The notes below the pieces were generated by a model. The model did not search any database. It was not told the DNA's origin and saw only the letters and a list, made by a program, of their open reading frames with translations. A program made the translations under genes and the position numbers. Shown here piece after piece: positions 16,904-26,041 of a DNA stretch of 64,000 nt. Every line of letters begins with the position of its first letter. Position 1 is the stretch's first letter. Origin of the DNA: Azophilus sp965200465 (GTDB lineage: Bacteria; Pseudomonadota; Gammaproteobacteria; Pseudomonadales; Azotimanducaceae); the NCBI GenBank assembly GCA_965200465.1, contig OZ241358.1, forward strand, positions 1,550,001 through 1,614,000, read 5' to 3'.

Positions 16904-18043
16904 CTAGGACTGCGTTCCGAAATTGTTGGAGCGCTTAGGTGATTGGCTATCGCTTCCGAGGCCAAAGCCAGATTCGTCCAAAGCCCGACGCGCCCCTTCA
17001 GGGTTTCCCGCCTCGACAGCCGTGCCGTTCTTCCCGTCGCGACGCACCACCCGGACGGCTTCCGGTTCGTTGAGGGCGTCCAACACCAACGGAGAATGGG
17101 TGGTTATCATGAACTGGGTGTTCTCTCGCGCCTTTTGGATATGGTCCACAAAAGCGGACAAAGCGGTTGGATGGATGTAGTTCTCCGGCTCCTCAATACC
17201 AATCAGCTTTGCTTCGGAGGTTGTCATCAGCGCCGTCATCAGCGCCAGCATCCGCAAGGTGCCGCTGGAAACGCCCATTTGATGAACCGGGTATTGCAGC
17301 CCGGGCTCGGTCTGCACGAAATAAAACCGATCCTCGTCCCGAGACTGCCTCGGCTCAATAGTCTGGGGCAAGCCGACAATTGCTTGGGTGGCCTCCAATA
17401 TCCGTTGCCGCGTTCCGTTATCCAAAGTGTGCAAAGTCTCACCTAGATTTCGGCCATAGTGATCTAGGCCGACGGCGTCAATGCTTGTCCAGTCACGCCG
17501 CAGCAGGAAGGGGTTGGGGTCAAAGAAACCCCAGCGGCCGATGAATTCAGCAACTTCACGCGCCGGGAAGGAGGCGTCCGCAGCCGCAGCGGCAAGTGCG
17601 CAGGATGTAGCCGCTTGTTTCAGAGGGACTTTCTTGCGCTGCTCGCCGCTCCACCACCATCCTTGGCCCGCATCGGCCTGCAGCACATGCATTGGACCAG
17701 TTGTGGTTAGCTCATGCACATCCTCCTTAACTTGGAAATCGTAGTCATCACGAACAAGGCAAACAGACCACTCATATGTCCTACCATCGTCCCCCATGCG
17801 CACATTTAGCTCAATGCTCTCCGCCGGCCCCCCCTTCCACGCAAGATTCAGAAGGCCGCCACGCGAAAACATCGGCGCCTTGAAGTCCCGCCGCAAAACG
17901 GCCTCGTTCAAAAACCGAAGCGCATCAAGGATGGTGCTCTTTCCCGCTGCGTTGGCGCCAATGAACAGATTGAAATCGCCCAGTTCAATTTGCGCGTTGC
18001 GCAGGCTGCGGTAGCGGTCGGCGCGAAGCTCCAAGAGTTTCAT
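16904..18043 (-). CDS. AAA family ATPase (AAA_21/RecF-like), inserted between nuoE and nuoF
   Basis: This 379-residue protein has an SMC/RecF-type nucleotide-binding fold: Walker A GANAAGKST near residue 33, signature-like VSSGTLRMLALMTALM, Walker B LIGIEEPENYIHP and the switch histidine in MITTHSPLVLDAL. The N-terminal LRADRYRSLRNAQIELGDFN is typical of AAA_21 proteins. There is no TOPRIM domain and no adjacent nuclease, so it is not a complete OLD or Gabija-like system. It begins 47 bases after nuoE on the same strand. Function unknown; DNA repair or defence roles are known for relatives. Confidence 0.85.
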   Translation of the reverse strand: MKLLELRADRYRSLRNAQIELGDFNLFIGANAAGKSTILDALRFLNEAVLRRDFKAPMFSRGGLLNLAWKGGPAESIELNVRMGDDGRTYEWSVCLVRDDYDFQVKEDVHELTTTGPMHVLQADAGQGWWWSGEQRKKVPLKQAATSCALAAAAADASFPAREVAEFIGRWGFFDPNPFLLRRDWTSIDAVGLDHYGRNLGETLHTLDNGTRQRILEATQAIVGLPQTIEPRQSRDEDRFYFVQTEPGLQYPVHQMGVSSGTLRMLALMTALMTTSEAKLIGIEEPENYIHPTALSAFVDHIQKARENTQFMITTHSPLVLDALNEPEAVRVVRRDGKNGTAVEAGNPEGARRALDESGFGLGSDSQSPKRSNNFGTQS

Positions 18044-18090
18044 GACGTTGCTAGCCCCAATGCACCACCGAACCTGCAGTCACTTCCCAA

Positions 18091-18579
18091 TCACTCATAC
18101 CCCCCAAACATCTCCCCCAGCCTCTCCGCCTTCACGTTCTCGATCAAGTCATCGTCAATCATCATGGTCGGGGCCTTGTCGCAGGCGCCTAGGCACACGA
18201 TTGGCAGCAGGGTGAACCGGCCGTCCTCCGTCGTTTGGCCTAGCTTGACGCTTAGGTGCTCCTCCACCTGCTTGCGCAGACCGTCGGCGCCCATGACGTA
18301 GCAGGAGACGCTGTCGCAGACCATCACCACATGGCGGCCCACCGGCTGGCGGTAGATCAGGTTGTAGAAGGTGGCGATGCTGTCCAGGGCGGCGGTGGAC
18401 ATGCCTAAGAGGCGGGCGATGGCGGCCAGGCTTGCGTCGGACACCCAGCCGCGATGCCGCTGCACGATCATCATGGCGTCGATGGCGGCGGACTGGCGGT
18501 CCGGCAAATGGGCGCATTCCGCCTCTATGGCGCGCACCTCCTCGTCGGTGAGCGTCTCTATCAGCGCTGGTTCGACCAT
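18091..18579 (-). CDS. nuoE: NADH-quinone oxidoreductase subunit E
   Basis: This is the 24-kDa-type subunit holding [2Fe-2S] cluster N1a next to NuoF. The start ATG at 18579 (MVEPALIETLTDEEVRAIEA) gives 162 residues; the longer open frame upstream lies in nuoCD in another frame. Cluster ligands C88, C93, C129 and C133 appear as CDSVSC and CLGAC. It is 11 bases after the nuoCD stop. The gene that follows is not nuoF but an ATPase. Confidence 0.96.
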   Translation of the reverse strand: MVEPALIETLTDEEVRAIEAECAHLPDRQSAAIDAMMIVQRHRGWVSDASLAAIARLLGMSTAALDSIATFYNLIYRQPVGRHVVMVCDSVSCYVMGADGLRKQVEEHLSVKLGQTTEDGRFTLLPIVCLGACDKAPTMMIDDDLIENVKAERLGEMFGGYE

Positions 18580-18590
18580 GCCACCCTCCC

Positions 18591-20342
18591 CTAGCGGTCC
18601 ACGTCCGCCATCACGAAGTCGATGCTGGCGATGATGGCGATGAGGTCGGCAACCATGAACCCTCGGGAAATCAGCGGAATCATCTGCAAATGGGGGAAGG
18701 ACGGGGTGCGGATGCGGGTGCGGTAGGACATGGTGCCGCCGTCGGAGGTTAAGTAGTAGGAGTTCAGGCCCTTGGTGGCCTCCACCATGACGCAACACTC
18801 GGAGGGCGGCAGCACCGGCCCCCAGCTGACGTTCAGGAAATGCTGGATGAGCGTCTCGATGTCCTGCATCGTCCGCTCCCTGGGCGGCGGCGTCGCTTGC
18901 GGATGCTCCGCCTTGCAGGGGCCGGACGGCATGTTGTCCAGGCATTGGCGGATGATGCGCAGGCTTTGGCGGATTTCCTCCACCCGCACCACGCAGCGGT
19001 CGTAGCAATCCCCGTTGTTGGCGGTGGGCACCTCGAAGTCGAACTGGTCGTAGCCGCTGTAGGGGCGCTTCTTGCGCAGGTCCCAATCCAAGCCGGTGGC
19101 GCGCAGCCCCGGGCCGGTGACGCCCCAGTCGATGGCTTCGGCGGTGCTGTACTGGCCAATGCCGACGGTGCGCTTCTTGAGGATGCTGTTGTGGGTGGCC
19201 ATCTTGTCGTAGTGGTCCAGGCGCGCCGGCATGTAATCGACGAAGTCCCGCACCATGCTGTCCCAGCCCTCCGGCAGGTCTTGGGTGACGCCGCCGATGC
19301 GGAACCAAGCCGGGTGCATGCGCCCGCCGGTGATGGCCTCCACAATGCTGAACAGGCGCTCCCGGTCCGCGAACATGTAGAACACCGGCGACATCTGCCC
19401 CACGTCCTGGGCGAAGGTGCCGAAGAACAGCAGGTGGCTGGCGATGCGGAAGAACTCCGCCATCATCACGCGGATCACCTGCGCCCGCTCCGGCACCTGA
19501 ATGCCGGCCATGCGCTCCACCGCCATCATGTAAGGCAGGTTGTTCATCACCCCGCCAAGGTAGTCCACCCGGTCCGTGTAGGGGATGTAGGTGTGCCAGG
19601 ACTGCCGCTCCCCCATCTTCTCCGCGCCCCGGTGGTGGTAGCCGATGTCCGGCACCGCGTCCACCACCACCTCGCCGTCCAACTGCAGGGCGATGCGGAA
19701 CACGCCGTGGACGCTGGGATGGTTCGGCCCCAAGTTCAGGAACATGAAGTCCGTGTGCTTGGTGCCCCGGGACATGCCCCACTCCTCCGGCTTGAAGCGC
19801 AGGCTGTCCTGCTGGGCGTCAAGAATCTCGTCCGTCATGCGGAAGGGCTCCATTTCCGTGGCGCGGGCGGGATGCTCCTTGCGCAGCGGATGGCCCTCCC
19901 AAAGCGCCGGGGTCAGGATGCGGTAGAGGTTCGGATGGCCCGCAAAGTTGAGGCCGAACATGTCGTAGGCTTCGCGCTCGTACCAATTGGCGGCCGGCCA
20001 AATGGAGGTCAGACTGGGCAGGTTGCCGTCATTCTCGGCAAGCGCCACCTTGACGCGCAGGTCGGCGTTGCCATCCAGGGAAAGAAGGTGGTAGAAAACC
20101 GTGAAGTCGCTGTCCGGCAGGCCGTTGCGCTGGGTGCGGGCGCGCTCATCCACCGCGGAAAGGTCGAACAGCATGGGGTAGTCCGGCTTTAGGCTGCGCA
20201 TCACCTCCAGCAGGCGCTCTCGGGGCACCCAAAGGTTGGGAATGCCGTCCGCGCTGGTCTGCGTTTTGACGCTCGGCCCGAACCGCTGCCGCCAAGCGTC
20301 CGCCTGCCCGGGCGCCTCTTGGGCCAGTGCCGCAGCCGCCAT
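18591..20342 (-). CDS. nuoCD: NADH-quinone oxidoreductase subunit CD (fused)
   Basis: This 583-residue fusion has NuoC (residues about 1-180, the 30-kDa domain with IWPAANWYEREAYDMFGLNF) and NuoD (from about 190, with NLGPNHPSVHGVFRIALQLD and PDIGYHHRGAEKMGERQSW). NuoD forms the quinone site with NuoB. The C-D fusion is usual in gammaproteobacteria. The start ATG at 20342 shares one base with the nuoB stop. The open frame continues 203 codons upstream through nuoB, without similarity. Confidence 0.96.
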   Translation of the reverse strand: MAAAALAQEAPGQADAWRQRFGPSVKTQTSADGIPNLWVPRERLLEVMRSLKPDYPMLFDLSAVDERARTQRNGLPDSDFTVFYHLLSLDGNADLRVKVALAENDGNLPSLTSIWPAANWYEREAYDMFGLNFAGHPNLYRILTPALWEGHPLRKEHPARATEMEPFRMTDEILDAQQDSLRFKPEEWGMSRGTKHTDFMFLNLGPNHPSVHGVFRIALQLDGEVVVDAVPDIGYHHRGAEKMGERQSWHTYIPYTDRVDYLGGVMNNLPYMMAVERMAGIQVPERAQVIRVMMAEFFRIASHLLFFGTFAQDVGQMSPVFYMFADRERLFSIVEAITGGRMHPAWFRIGGVTQDLPEGWDSMVRDFVDYMPARLDHYDKMATHNSILKKRTVGIGQYSTAEAIDWGVTGPGLRATGLDWDLRKKRPYSGYDQFDFEVPTANNGDCYDRCVVRVEEIRQSLRIIRQCLDNMPSGPCKAEHPQATPPPRERTMQDIETLIQHFLNVSWGPVLPPSECCVMVEATKGLNSYYLTSDGGTMSYRTRIRTPSFPHLQMIPLISRGFMVADLIAIIASIDFVMADVDR

Positions 20343-21067
20343 CAGCGCCGCCCGCCATCCCGGCGCCCGATGCGGACGGCCGGGGATGCGCGCTTCTCGC
20401 GCAGCAAGTCCCTGGAGAGAGGCGCCTCCCCAACGCTGTTGGGCTCCTCCAGAACCGTGGCCCGCATGCGTTTCGGTGTATGCATGTCCCGCTGGCTTGG
20501 CTGGTACTTGCTCACCGCGCCGTCCTCGCCCACCAGCCAGCTGAATGGGCGCGGCCGGTTCCTGACCGCCTCCTGCAGCAGGGTCAGCCCCTGCAGCAGC
20601 GCCTCCGGACGGGGCGGACAGCCGGGCACATAGACGTCCACCGGCAGAAACTTGTCCACCCCCTGAACGACGCTGTAGATGTCGAACATGCCGCCGGAAT
20701 TGGCGCAGGAGCCCATGGAGATGACCCACTTGGGCTCCAGCAACTGATCGTAGAGATGCTGCAGCACCGGCGCCATCTTGCGGAACACCGTGCCGGATAT
20801 GACGATGAGGTCCGCTTGGCGCGGCGTGGCGCGAATGACCTCCGCGCCGAAGCGGGCCAAGTCGTGCCGGGGCGTCAGGGCGGTGGCCATCTCCACATAG
20901 CAGCAGGACAGGCCGAAGTTGAACGGCCACATGGAGTTGGCGCGGCCCCAAGCCACCAAGTCGTCCAGCTTGGCGGTAAGGAAGCCCTTGGCCACCTGCT
21001 CCTCATAGACCGCATCGGGCGCGGCCATGGGCGCGTCCGCTTCCGCCTTGACCAGCCGCCACTGCAT
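20342..21067 (-). CDS. nuoB: NADH-quinone oxidoreductase subunit B
   Basis: This is the PSST subunit carrying cluster N2, the last electron carrier before quinone. Ligands are C55 and C56 (FGLSCCYVEM), C121 (SMGSCANSGG) and C150 (YVPGCPPRPE). With the ATG at 21067 it is 241 residues; a second start at MAAPDAVYEE (residue 14) is possible. The tail after about residue 185 is basic and looks disordered, longer than in short homologs. It is 1 base after the nuoA stop. Confidence 0.96.
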   Translation of the reverse strand: MQWRLVKAEADAPMAAPDAVYEEQVAKGFLTAKLDDLVAWGRANSMWPFNFGLSCCYVEMATALTPRHDLARFGAEVIRATPRQADLIVISGTVFRKMAPVLQHLYDQLLEPKWVISMGSCANSGGMFDIYSVVQGVDKFLPVDVYVPGCPPRPEALLQGLTLLQEAVRNRPRPFSWLVGEDGAVSKYQPSQRDMHTPKRMRATVLEEPNSVGEAPLSRDLLREKRASPAVRIGRRDGGRR

Positions 21068-21068
21068 C

Positions 21069-21542
21069 CTAGGCGCCCTCCGCCTTGGCCAGCGCGGTCT
21101 GCACCAGCGGGGAGCGGGCGTAGTCCCGGCGCACAAGCCGCTGCTTAACGCCCCAGTCAAGAGCGCCGCTGCGCCATTCGTAAACCAAGGCGGCCAGCAG
21201 GATGAGAATGAACACCGCCGCCCCAGCGTAGCCGCGCCAGCCAAGCTCAAAGAAAGCCACCGCCCAACCGAAGATGAAGATGGTCTCCAAGTCGAAGATC
21301 ACGAAGAACATGGCGATGAGGTAAAACTCAATGGACAGCCGGGTTCGCTCCGCCTCCCCGACGGCGACGATGCCGGACTCAAACGGCATGTCCGTGGCCT
21401 TGCGCCGCCGGGTGCGGGCGCCCAACAGCCAGGAGCCGCCGATGGAGGCGACGAGCACCACCCCCACGCACAGGGCGTAAATGAACAGCGGCCAAAGGTC
21501 TTGGCCGGCGGCTTCGCTGGGGACGCCTGCTTCAGGCCCCAT
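21069..21542 (-). CDS. nuoA: NADH-quinone oxidoreductase subunit A
   Basis: This membrane subunit of complex I has 157 residues and three helices. The family block is FESGIVAVGEAERTRLSIEF, followed by YLIAMFFVIFDLETIFIFGW, which holds the conserved acidic residues of the ND3 loop and helix. The start ATG at 21542 is preceded by AAGGAGA at 5 bases, the best Shine-Dalgarno in the operon. An upstream in-frame ATG at 21629 is less likely because it falls before the predicted promoter start. It is the first gene of the operon. Confidence 0.95.
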   Translation of the reverse strand: MGPEAGVPSEAAGQDLWPLFIYALCVGVVLVASIGGSWLLGARTRRRKATDMPFESGIVAVGEAERTRLSIEFYLIAMFFVIFDLETIFIFGWAVAFFELGWRGYAGAAVFILILLAALVYEWRSGALDWGVKQRLVRRDYARSPLVQTALAKAEGA

Positions 21543-21600
21543 AATGTCTCCTTGCGGTTGCATGGATGGCTTGAGCAAGCCAAGCTCGGAGTAGGCGCGA

Positions 21601-21629
21601 ACAATAATCGCCCGCCTGTCGAAGCGCAA
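21601..21629 (-). promoter_or_regulatory. Predicted sigma-70 promoter of the nuo operon
   Basis: Read on the minus strand, TTGCGC (21629-21624) and TATTGT (21606-21601) are 17 bases apart. Transcription would start near 21594, leaving a leader of about 50 bases before nuoA. Spacing is ideal; the boxes match the consensus at three or four of six bases. Confidence 0.5.
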
Positions 21630-21753
21630 GGGCTAAGCGGCGGAGGCGGGCGAATTTCCCACGGGGTTTGCATCCAAAGCCGCATTGCCGGCGGCGGCCA
21701 AGGGCGCTAGCATGGCTTCCCAAGTTTATGAACCGGCATAAGGAAGGCGTTCC

Positions 21754-22056
21754 ATGAGCCCCGACAACAGCAACCCCAACCCCTCCGCCGCCGCCCAGAA
21801 CGAAGACGCCGGCGGCGGCAACTTCGGCGAACGCCTAGCCCGCATTGAAGCAAGGATGGAGTTCATGGCCACCCGGGAGGACATCGCCTTGGCGCGCCGC
21901 GAAATCGTGGGCGTGAAGGCCGAACTGCGCACCTCCATTGCGGACCTGAAAACCCTGATCTCGGAGCGCGAGGCGTCCATGCAGCGCTGGCTGCTCGGCA
22001 TCACCAGCGCGACGCTGGCCAGCGTGGTCATGACGCTGGTCAGATTCTTCGTGTAG
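21754..22056 (+). CDS. Small coiled-coil membrane protein (DUF1640-like)
   Basis: This 100-residue protein has a polar, low-complexity start, a predicted coiled coil from about residue 25 to 75 (ERLARIEARMEFMATREDIA, then GVKAELRTSIADLKTLISER), and a single C-terminal membrane helix (LLGITSATLASVVMTLVRFF). It would be tail-anchored with the coil in the cytoplasm. The layout is the same as the repeat protein at 58582 but without the expanded repeats. AAGGAAGG lies ahead of the ATG. It is divergent from nuoA. Function unknown. Confidence 0.7.
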   Translation: MSPDNSNPNPSAAAQNEDAGGGNFGERLARIEARMEFMATREDIALARREIVGVKAELRTSIADLKTLISEREASMQRWLLGITSATLASVVMTLVRFFV

Positions 22057-22096
22057 CGCCGCTGCGCAGGCTCCATCCAAGCAAGGCATTGGCCCC

Positions 22097-24421
22097 TTAC
22101 AGATCCCACATGAACTCGACGCCCCACATGCGCGGCGGGCTGACGTTGCGGTAGTCGAACAGCGGCGGCACGATGGTGCGGCTGACGACGTAGATCTCGT
22201 CGGTCAGGTTCTTCCCGTAAAAGCTCACTTTGTAGTTGCGGCTGGGCGCCTCGTAGGTGACGCTGGCATCGACAAAGTTCACCGAAGGGCGATAGCTGAA
22301 CTCCGTAAGGTCCGTGAACAGTTCGTCCACATAGCTGTAGGCGGCGCTCAGGGACACAGCGCCGCCGTTGCCGAGCGCGATGTTGTAGGTGCCGGAAACC
22401 GAGGCGTTGAACTTGGGCGCCAACTGCACCTCGTTGTTGGAGTTGTCCTCATCAACGATGTAGGCGTCCGGCCCTTCCGGGTTGTCGATGGCAAGGACCA
22501 CTTCGCCGCCACAATCCGAAGTGGGGACGCTGTCATAAAGGCCCGCGCCGTTGATGTCGGCGCAGAAATCCTTGTACTCGGCGTCCAGCACGCCCAAGGT
22601 GAAGTCAAGCCGCAAATCCGGCGTGACCCAAGCGGACACCTCCAGTTCGATGCCCTTCATCTGCGCCTTGGCGGCGTTGTCCGTCACCGTTTCCTGGGGG
22701 TTGGTGGCGCCCGGCGGCAGGGGCACCAAGCGGCCCCGCTGCAGGCCATCAATTTCGGTCAGGAACAGTGCGAGGTTGGTGCGCACCCGGTTGTCGAGCA
22801 AATCCGCCTTCAACCCCAATTCATAGCCGTCCACCTCCTCCGGGTCAAAGGAGCGCTCGCAGGTGGCGGTTTGGCCGCAGCGTCCGTTGAACCCGCCGCT
22901 CTTGAAGCCCTTTTGGTAACTGGCGTAAGCCATCATCTCCGGGTTGAACTGATAGCGCAGCCCCAACTTGGGGCCGGCGTCGTTCCAAGATTCGGACTTG
23001 TCCCGTCTCGGCCCGGTGTTGGGATAGGCCGCAAAAGTGCGCTGGTAGAAGTCCTTCTTCTCGTCCGTGTAGCGCCCCCCGACGGTGACGGTGAGCTGTT
23101 CGGTGAGATCGTAGTTCAGTTCGCCGAACACGGACCAAGCGTCGTGCTTCTGGCCGGTGACGCTGAACAGCGGAATCACGAAGCCGTTCGGGTCCGGCGC
23201 CGACAAACGGTCGTTGGCGATGCCGGTTCTGCGCTCCAGATCGTACTCTTGGTGGAAGTAGAACACCCCGCCGATGAAATCCAAGCGGTCGAAGCCGCTG
23301 GAGGCGAAGCGCAGCTCGGTGGACCACTGCTGGTGGGGTTGGCGGCGATCGACTAGGAACATGTCGTAGGCACCCACGCCGTCCGCGTCGTAAACCCAGA
23401 GTTCGTCCGTATCCCGGAAGTTGCTCAACCAGGTGATGGTGCCCCTGTCGATGTCCCAATTGAACTCCTTGGTGATGGAGATGATGTCCACATCGACAAA
23501 ACCGGGTTCGATGATGTCCGCTTGGTAGTCGTCCCGCTTGCCGCCTTGGTCGAAGGGCACGCCGCAGTAGCCGTGGTTGCCGCACAGGGAGCGGGCCGGG
23601 CCGGAATAGTTCTTCTGCGGCCTGATGTGCGAACTGTCCCGGTGGTACTCGCCGATCAGCGTCAGCTCCATGGCGTCGCTCAAGATGAACTGCAAGGTGG
23701 GACGGATGCTCAGCTTGTCCTCCTTGCCCAGCTTGCGCCGCGAACTGTTGCCGGTGATCGCACTCCTGTAGTAGCCGTCCGAATTCAGGGAGTAGGCGGC
23801 GAGCCTGGCGTTGACCCGGCCCTCCACCAAGGGCACGTTCACCGCGGCGCGCACGTTGCGGGTGCCGTACTTGCCCAAGGTCAGCTTGCCGGAGGTCTCA
23901 AACTCGTCCGTGGGCCGCTTGGTGCGCAGTTGAATGGCGCCGGCGGCGGTGTTGCGCCCAAACAGGGTGCCCTGGGGGCCGCGCAGAATCTCCAGTTGCT
24001 CCACGTCGAACATGTCCAAGTTGTTCATGATCGGGCGGGAGTAATAGATGCCGTTGACCATGATGGCCACCGGCGGGTCGAAGGTGGAGTCCACGTCCGT
24101 GAGCGTGTAGCCGCGGATGGACGGGTACAGAACCGAAGTCAACAAGCCGTTGGACAGGTTCACGTTCGGCGCCAGAAAGGGCATGGCGGCCAAGTTGGGC
24201 GCGAAGGCCCGGTCCAGCCGCTCCCCGGCCAGCACGGTGGAGGCCACCGGCGTCTCCTGCAGCGGCTCCTCCCGCTTGCGGGCGGTGCTGACCACTTCCT
24301 CCAGGACGCCGTAGCGGGCCTCCAGATCGTCCTCGTCATCGGCGGCGACGGTCGGCGAGGCCGACAGCACGGCCGCCAGCCCAACGGCCAGCACGGTTGC
24401 AACTCCGAAAAGGGTTTTCAT
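22097..24421 (-). CDS. TonB-dependent outer-membrane receptor
   Basis: This 774-residue protein starts at ATG 24421 (MKTLFGVATVLAVGLAAVLS), giving a signal peptide that ends near SPTVAA. GGAGGAGC sits 8 bases upstream. A TonB-box-like EEVVSTARKREEPLQETP is followed by the plug domain (VNGIYYSRPIMNNLDMFDVE, then LEILRGPQGTLFGRNTAAGA) and a 22-strand-type barrel ending in Phe-free ...WGVEFMWDL. It imports bulky substrates using TonB energy; the substrate is unknown. It is divergent from an MFS permease, a common pairing that suggests one uptake route. Confidence 0.92.
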   Translation of the reverse strand: MKTLFGVATVLAVGLAAVLSASPTVAADDEDDLEARYGVLEEVVSTARKREEPLQETPVASTVLAGERLDRAFAPNLAAMPFLAPNVNLSNGLLTSVLYPSIRGYTLTDVDSTFDPPVAIMVNGIYYSRPIMNNLDMFDVEQLEILRGPQGTLFGRNTAAGAIQLRTKRPTDEFETSGKLTLGKYGTRNVRAAVNVPLVEGRVNARLAAYSLNSDGYYRSAITGNSSRRKLGKEDKLSIRPTLQFILSDAMELTLIGEYHRDSSHIRPQKNYSGPARSLCGNHGYCGVPFDQGGKRDDYQADIIEPGFVDVDIISITKEFNWDIDRGTITWLSNFRDTDELWVYDADGVGAYDMFLVDRRQPHQQWSTELRFASSGFDRLDFIGGVFYFHQEYDLERRTGIANDRLSAPDPNGFVIPLFSVTGQKHDAWSVFGELNYDLTEQLTVTVGGRYTDEKKDFYQRTFAAYPNTGPRRDKSESWNDAGPKLGLRYQFNPEMMAYASYQKGFKSGGFNGRCGQTATCERSFDPEEVDGYELGLKADLLDNRVRTNLALFLTEIDGLQRGRLVPLPPGATNPQETVTDNAAKAQMKGIELEVSAWVTPDLRLDFTLGVLDAEYKDFCADINGAGLYDSVPTSDCGGEVVLAIDNPEGPDAYIVDEDNSNNEVQLAPKFNASVSGTYNIALGNGGAVSLSAAYSYVDELFTDLTEFSYRPSVNFVDASVTYEAPSRNYKVSFYGKNLTDEIYVVSRTIVPPLFDYRNVSPPRMWGVEFMWDL

Positions 24422-24559
24422 CTGATTGCTCCTCCCAGTTTCCCACAGCATCCATTCATGGACGCCCTCCAAAGCCCCTTGCCCCCTGCGGCCGGCGGAA
24501 CCAGCCAAGGCGACCTTAGAGCAGTCCGTTGGTGCGGTTGTTCCGCCCGACCGCTCCAT

Positions 24560-24590
24560 TTGGAAGCGGCGGGAAGTCGGGGAGTATAAT
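24560..24590 (+). promoter_or_regulatory. Predicted promoter of the MFS permease gene
   Basis: A perfect TATAAT lies at 24585-24590, 28 bases before the ATG at 24619. TTGGAA at 24560-24565 is the likely -35 box at a rather long 19-base spacing. The leader would be only about 20 bases and has no clear Shine-Dalgarno. Confidence 0.5.
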
Positions 24591-24618
24591 CCGGTGCTTT
24601 CGCCTGTCAAGCGCAGTC

Positions 24619-26004
24619 ATGCTCCAAGATGCCCCTCAACCTGCCCCGCCCCCTTCCCATCCGTCGTCGCCGGCCGCCTCTTTGCCCCCATCCCCCGACG
24701 AATCAGACTGGCCGAACCCCCGCTACGGCTGGTACGTCACCTTCGTTCTGCTCTTGGCCTTCACCTTCTCCTTCGTGGACCGGCAAGTGCTGAACCTGCT
24801 GGTGCAGCCCATTCAGGCGGACCTCGGCATCTCCGACACCCAAATCAGCCTGCTGCAAGGGCTGGCGTTCGTCCTCACCTACGTCGGCCTGAGCGTGCCC
24901 ATAGGCCGCATGGTGGACCGCTTCAACCGGGTCGCCATCATGATCGGCGGCGTGGTGGTATGGAGCGCCACCACCGTGGCCTGCGGCCTCTCCCGCACCT
25001 ACACCCAACTGTTTTCGGCCCGTTTGGGAGTGGGCGCCGGCGAGGCGGCGCTGACCCCGGCCGCCTGGTCGGTGCTGTCCGACTACTTTCCGCCGCAGCG
25101 CCTGCCCCGCCCCATCAGCGTCTATCTGATGGGGCCGTACCTCGGCGCCGGCATCGCCATGATCGCCGGCGCCGAGGTGCTCGACTGGTCGCAGCAGGCG
25201 GAAAGCGTCGCCCTGCCCTTGCTCGGCGAATTGGCGCCTTGGCAGTTCACCTTCATCGCCGTGGGGCTGCCCGGCATTCTGATCTCCGTCCTGCTCATGA
25301 CCGTGCGCGAACCGGTGCGCAAAAACCGGCAGCGCCCGGAGGCGCCGCCTTGGGCGGACATCCTGCGCTACCTAAGGCGGCACTGGCGCATCTACCTGTC
25401 CATCCATGTGGGCGTGCCCTGCATCGTGGTCATGCTGTACGGCCTGCAGGGCTGGATTCCCACCGTGATGGTGCGGGTCTATGCATGGGACTTGGCCCAA
25501 GCGGGGCGAGTTTACGGCTTGGTGGCCATGCTGGCCGGCGCCGGCGGGGTGCTCACCGGCCCCACCATCGCCCGAATTCTCAAGGAGCGGGGCCGCGGCG
25601 ACCAGTCCCTGCGCATCGCCGCTGCGGCCGGCCTGGCGGCGACGGGGAGCTTGCTGCTGCTGCCTTGGCAGGCCGACCCCTACGCGGGGCTGGCCTGCGT
25701 GTTCGGGGCCAGTTTCTTCGTCACCCTGCCCTTGGCGCTGATGACCTCCTCCATGCAGCTAGTGACGCCCAACGACATGCGCGGCGTGGTCTCCGGCCTC
25801 TATGTGGTGACCACCAACGTCATCGGCTTGGCCCTCGGCCCCACCTTGGTGGCCGCATCCACGGACTACCTGTTCGCCGACCCCGAAGCGGTGGCCAAGT
25901 CCCTGGCTCTGGTCGCCGCCGTCATCGGCCCCTTGGCGGCTTGCCTGCTGCTGCAAGGGCACCGAGCCTACACAGGCCGCGTCCGGGCCATGCAGGACGG
26001 TTAG
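24619..26004 (+). CDS. Major facilitator superfamily permease (spinster-like)
   Basis: This 461-residue inner-membrane transporter has about 12 helices. After a Pro/Ser-rich cytoplasmic start, it has FVDRQVLNLLVQPIQADLGI in helix 1 and its loop, and the MFS loop motif as GLSVPIGRMVDRFNRVAIMI. This combination is typical of spinster-like MFS members. The start is the ATG at 24619, just after a TATAAT box. The neighbouring divergent TonB receptor suggests a shared substrate moving through outer and inner membranes; its nature is not shown. Confidence 0.88.
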   Translation: MLQDAPQPAPPPSHPSSPAASLPPSPDESDWPNPRYGWYVTFVLLLAFTFSFVDRQVLNLLVQPIQADLGISDTQISLLQGLAFVLTYVGLSVPIGRMVDRFNRVAIMIGGVVVWSATTVACGLSRTYTQLFSARLGVGAGEAALTPAAWSVLSDYFPPQRLPRPISVYLMGPYLGAGIAMIAGAEVLDWSQQAESVALPLLGELAPWQFTFIAVGLPGILISVLLMTVREPVRKNRQRPEAPPWADILRYLRRHWRIYLSIHVGVPCIVVMLYGLQGWIPTVMVRVYAWDLAQAGRVYGLVAMLAGAGGVLTGPTIARILKERGRGDQSLRIAAAAGLAATGSLLLLPWQADPYAGLACVFGASFFVTLPLALMTSSMQLVTPNDMRGVVSGLYVVTTNVIGLALGPTLVAASTDYLFADPEAVAKSLALVAAVIGPLAACLLLQGHRAYTGRVRAMQDG

Positions 26005-26041
26005 GTCGCCAGCGCTCCCGGCTTTCCAGCCCGGCCGCAAT

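Noticed and set aside
16904..18043. ATPase considered as part of a Gabija, Septu or OLD-type defence system
   Set aside because: There is no TOPRIM domain, UvrD-like helicase or HNH partner adjacent; the neighbours are nuoE and nuoF.
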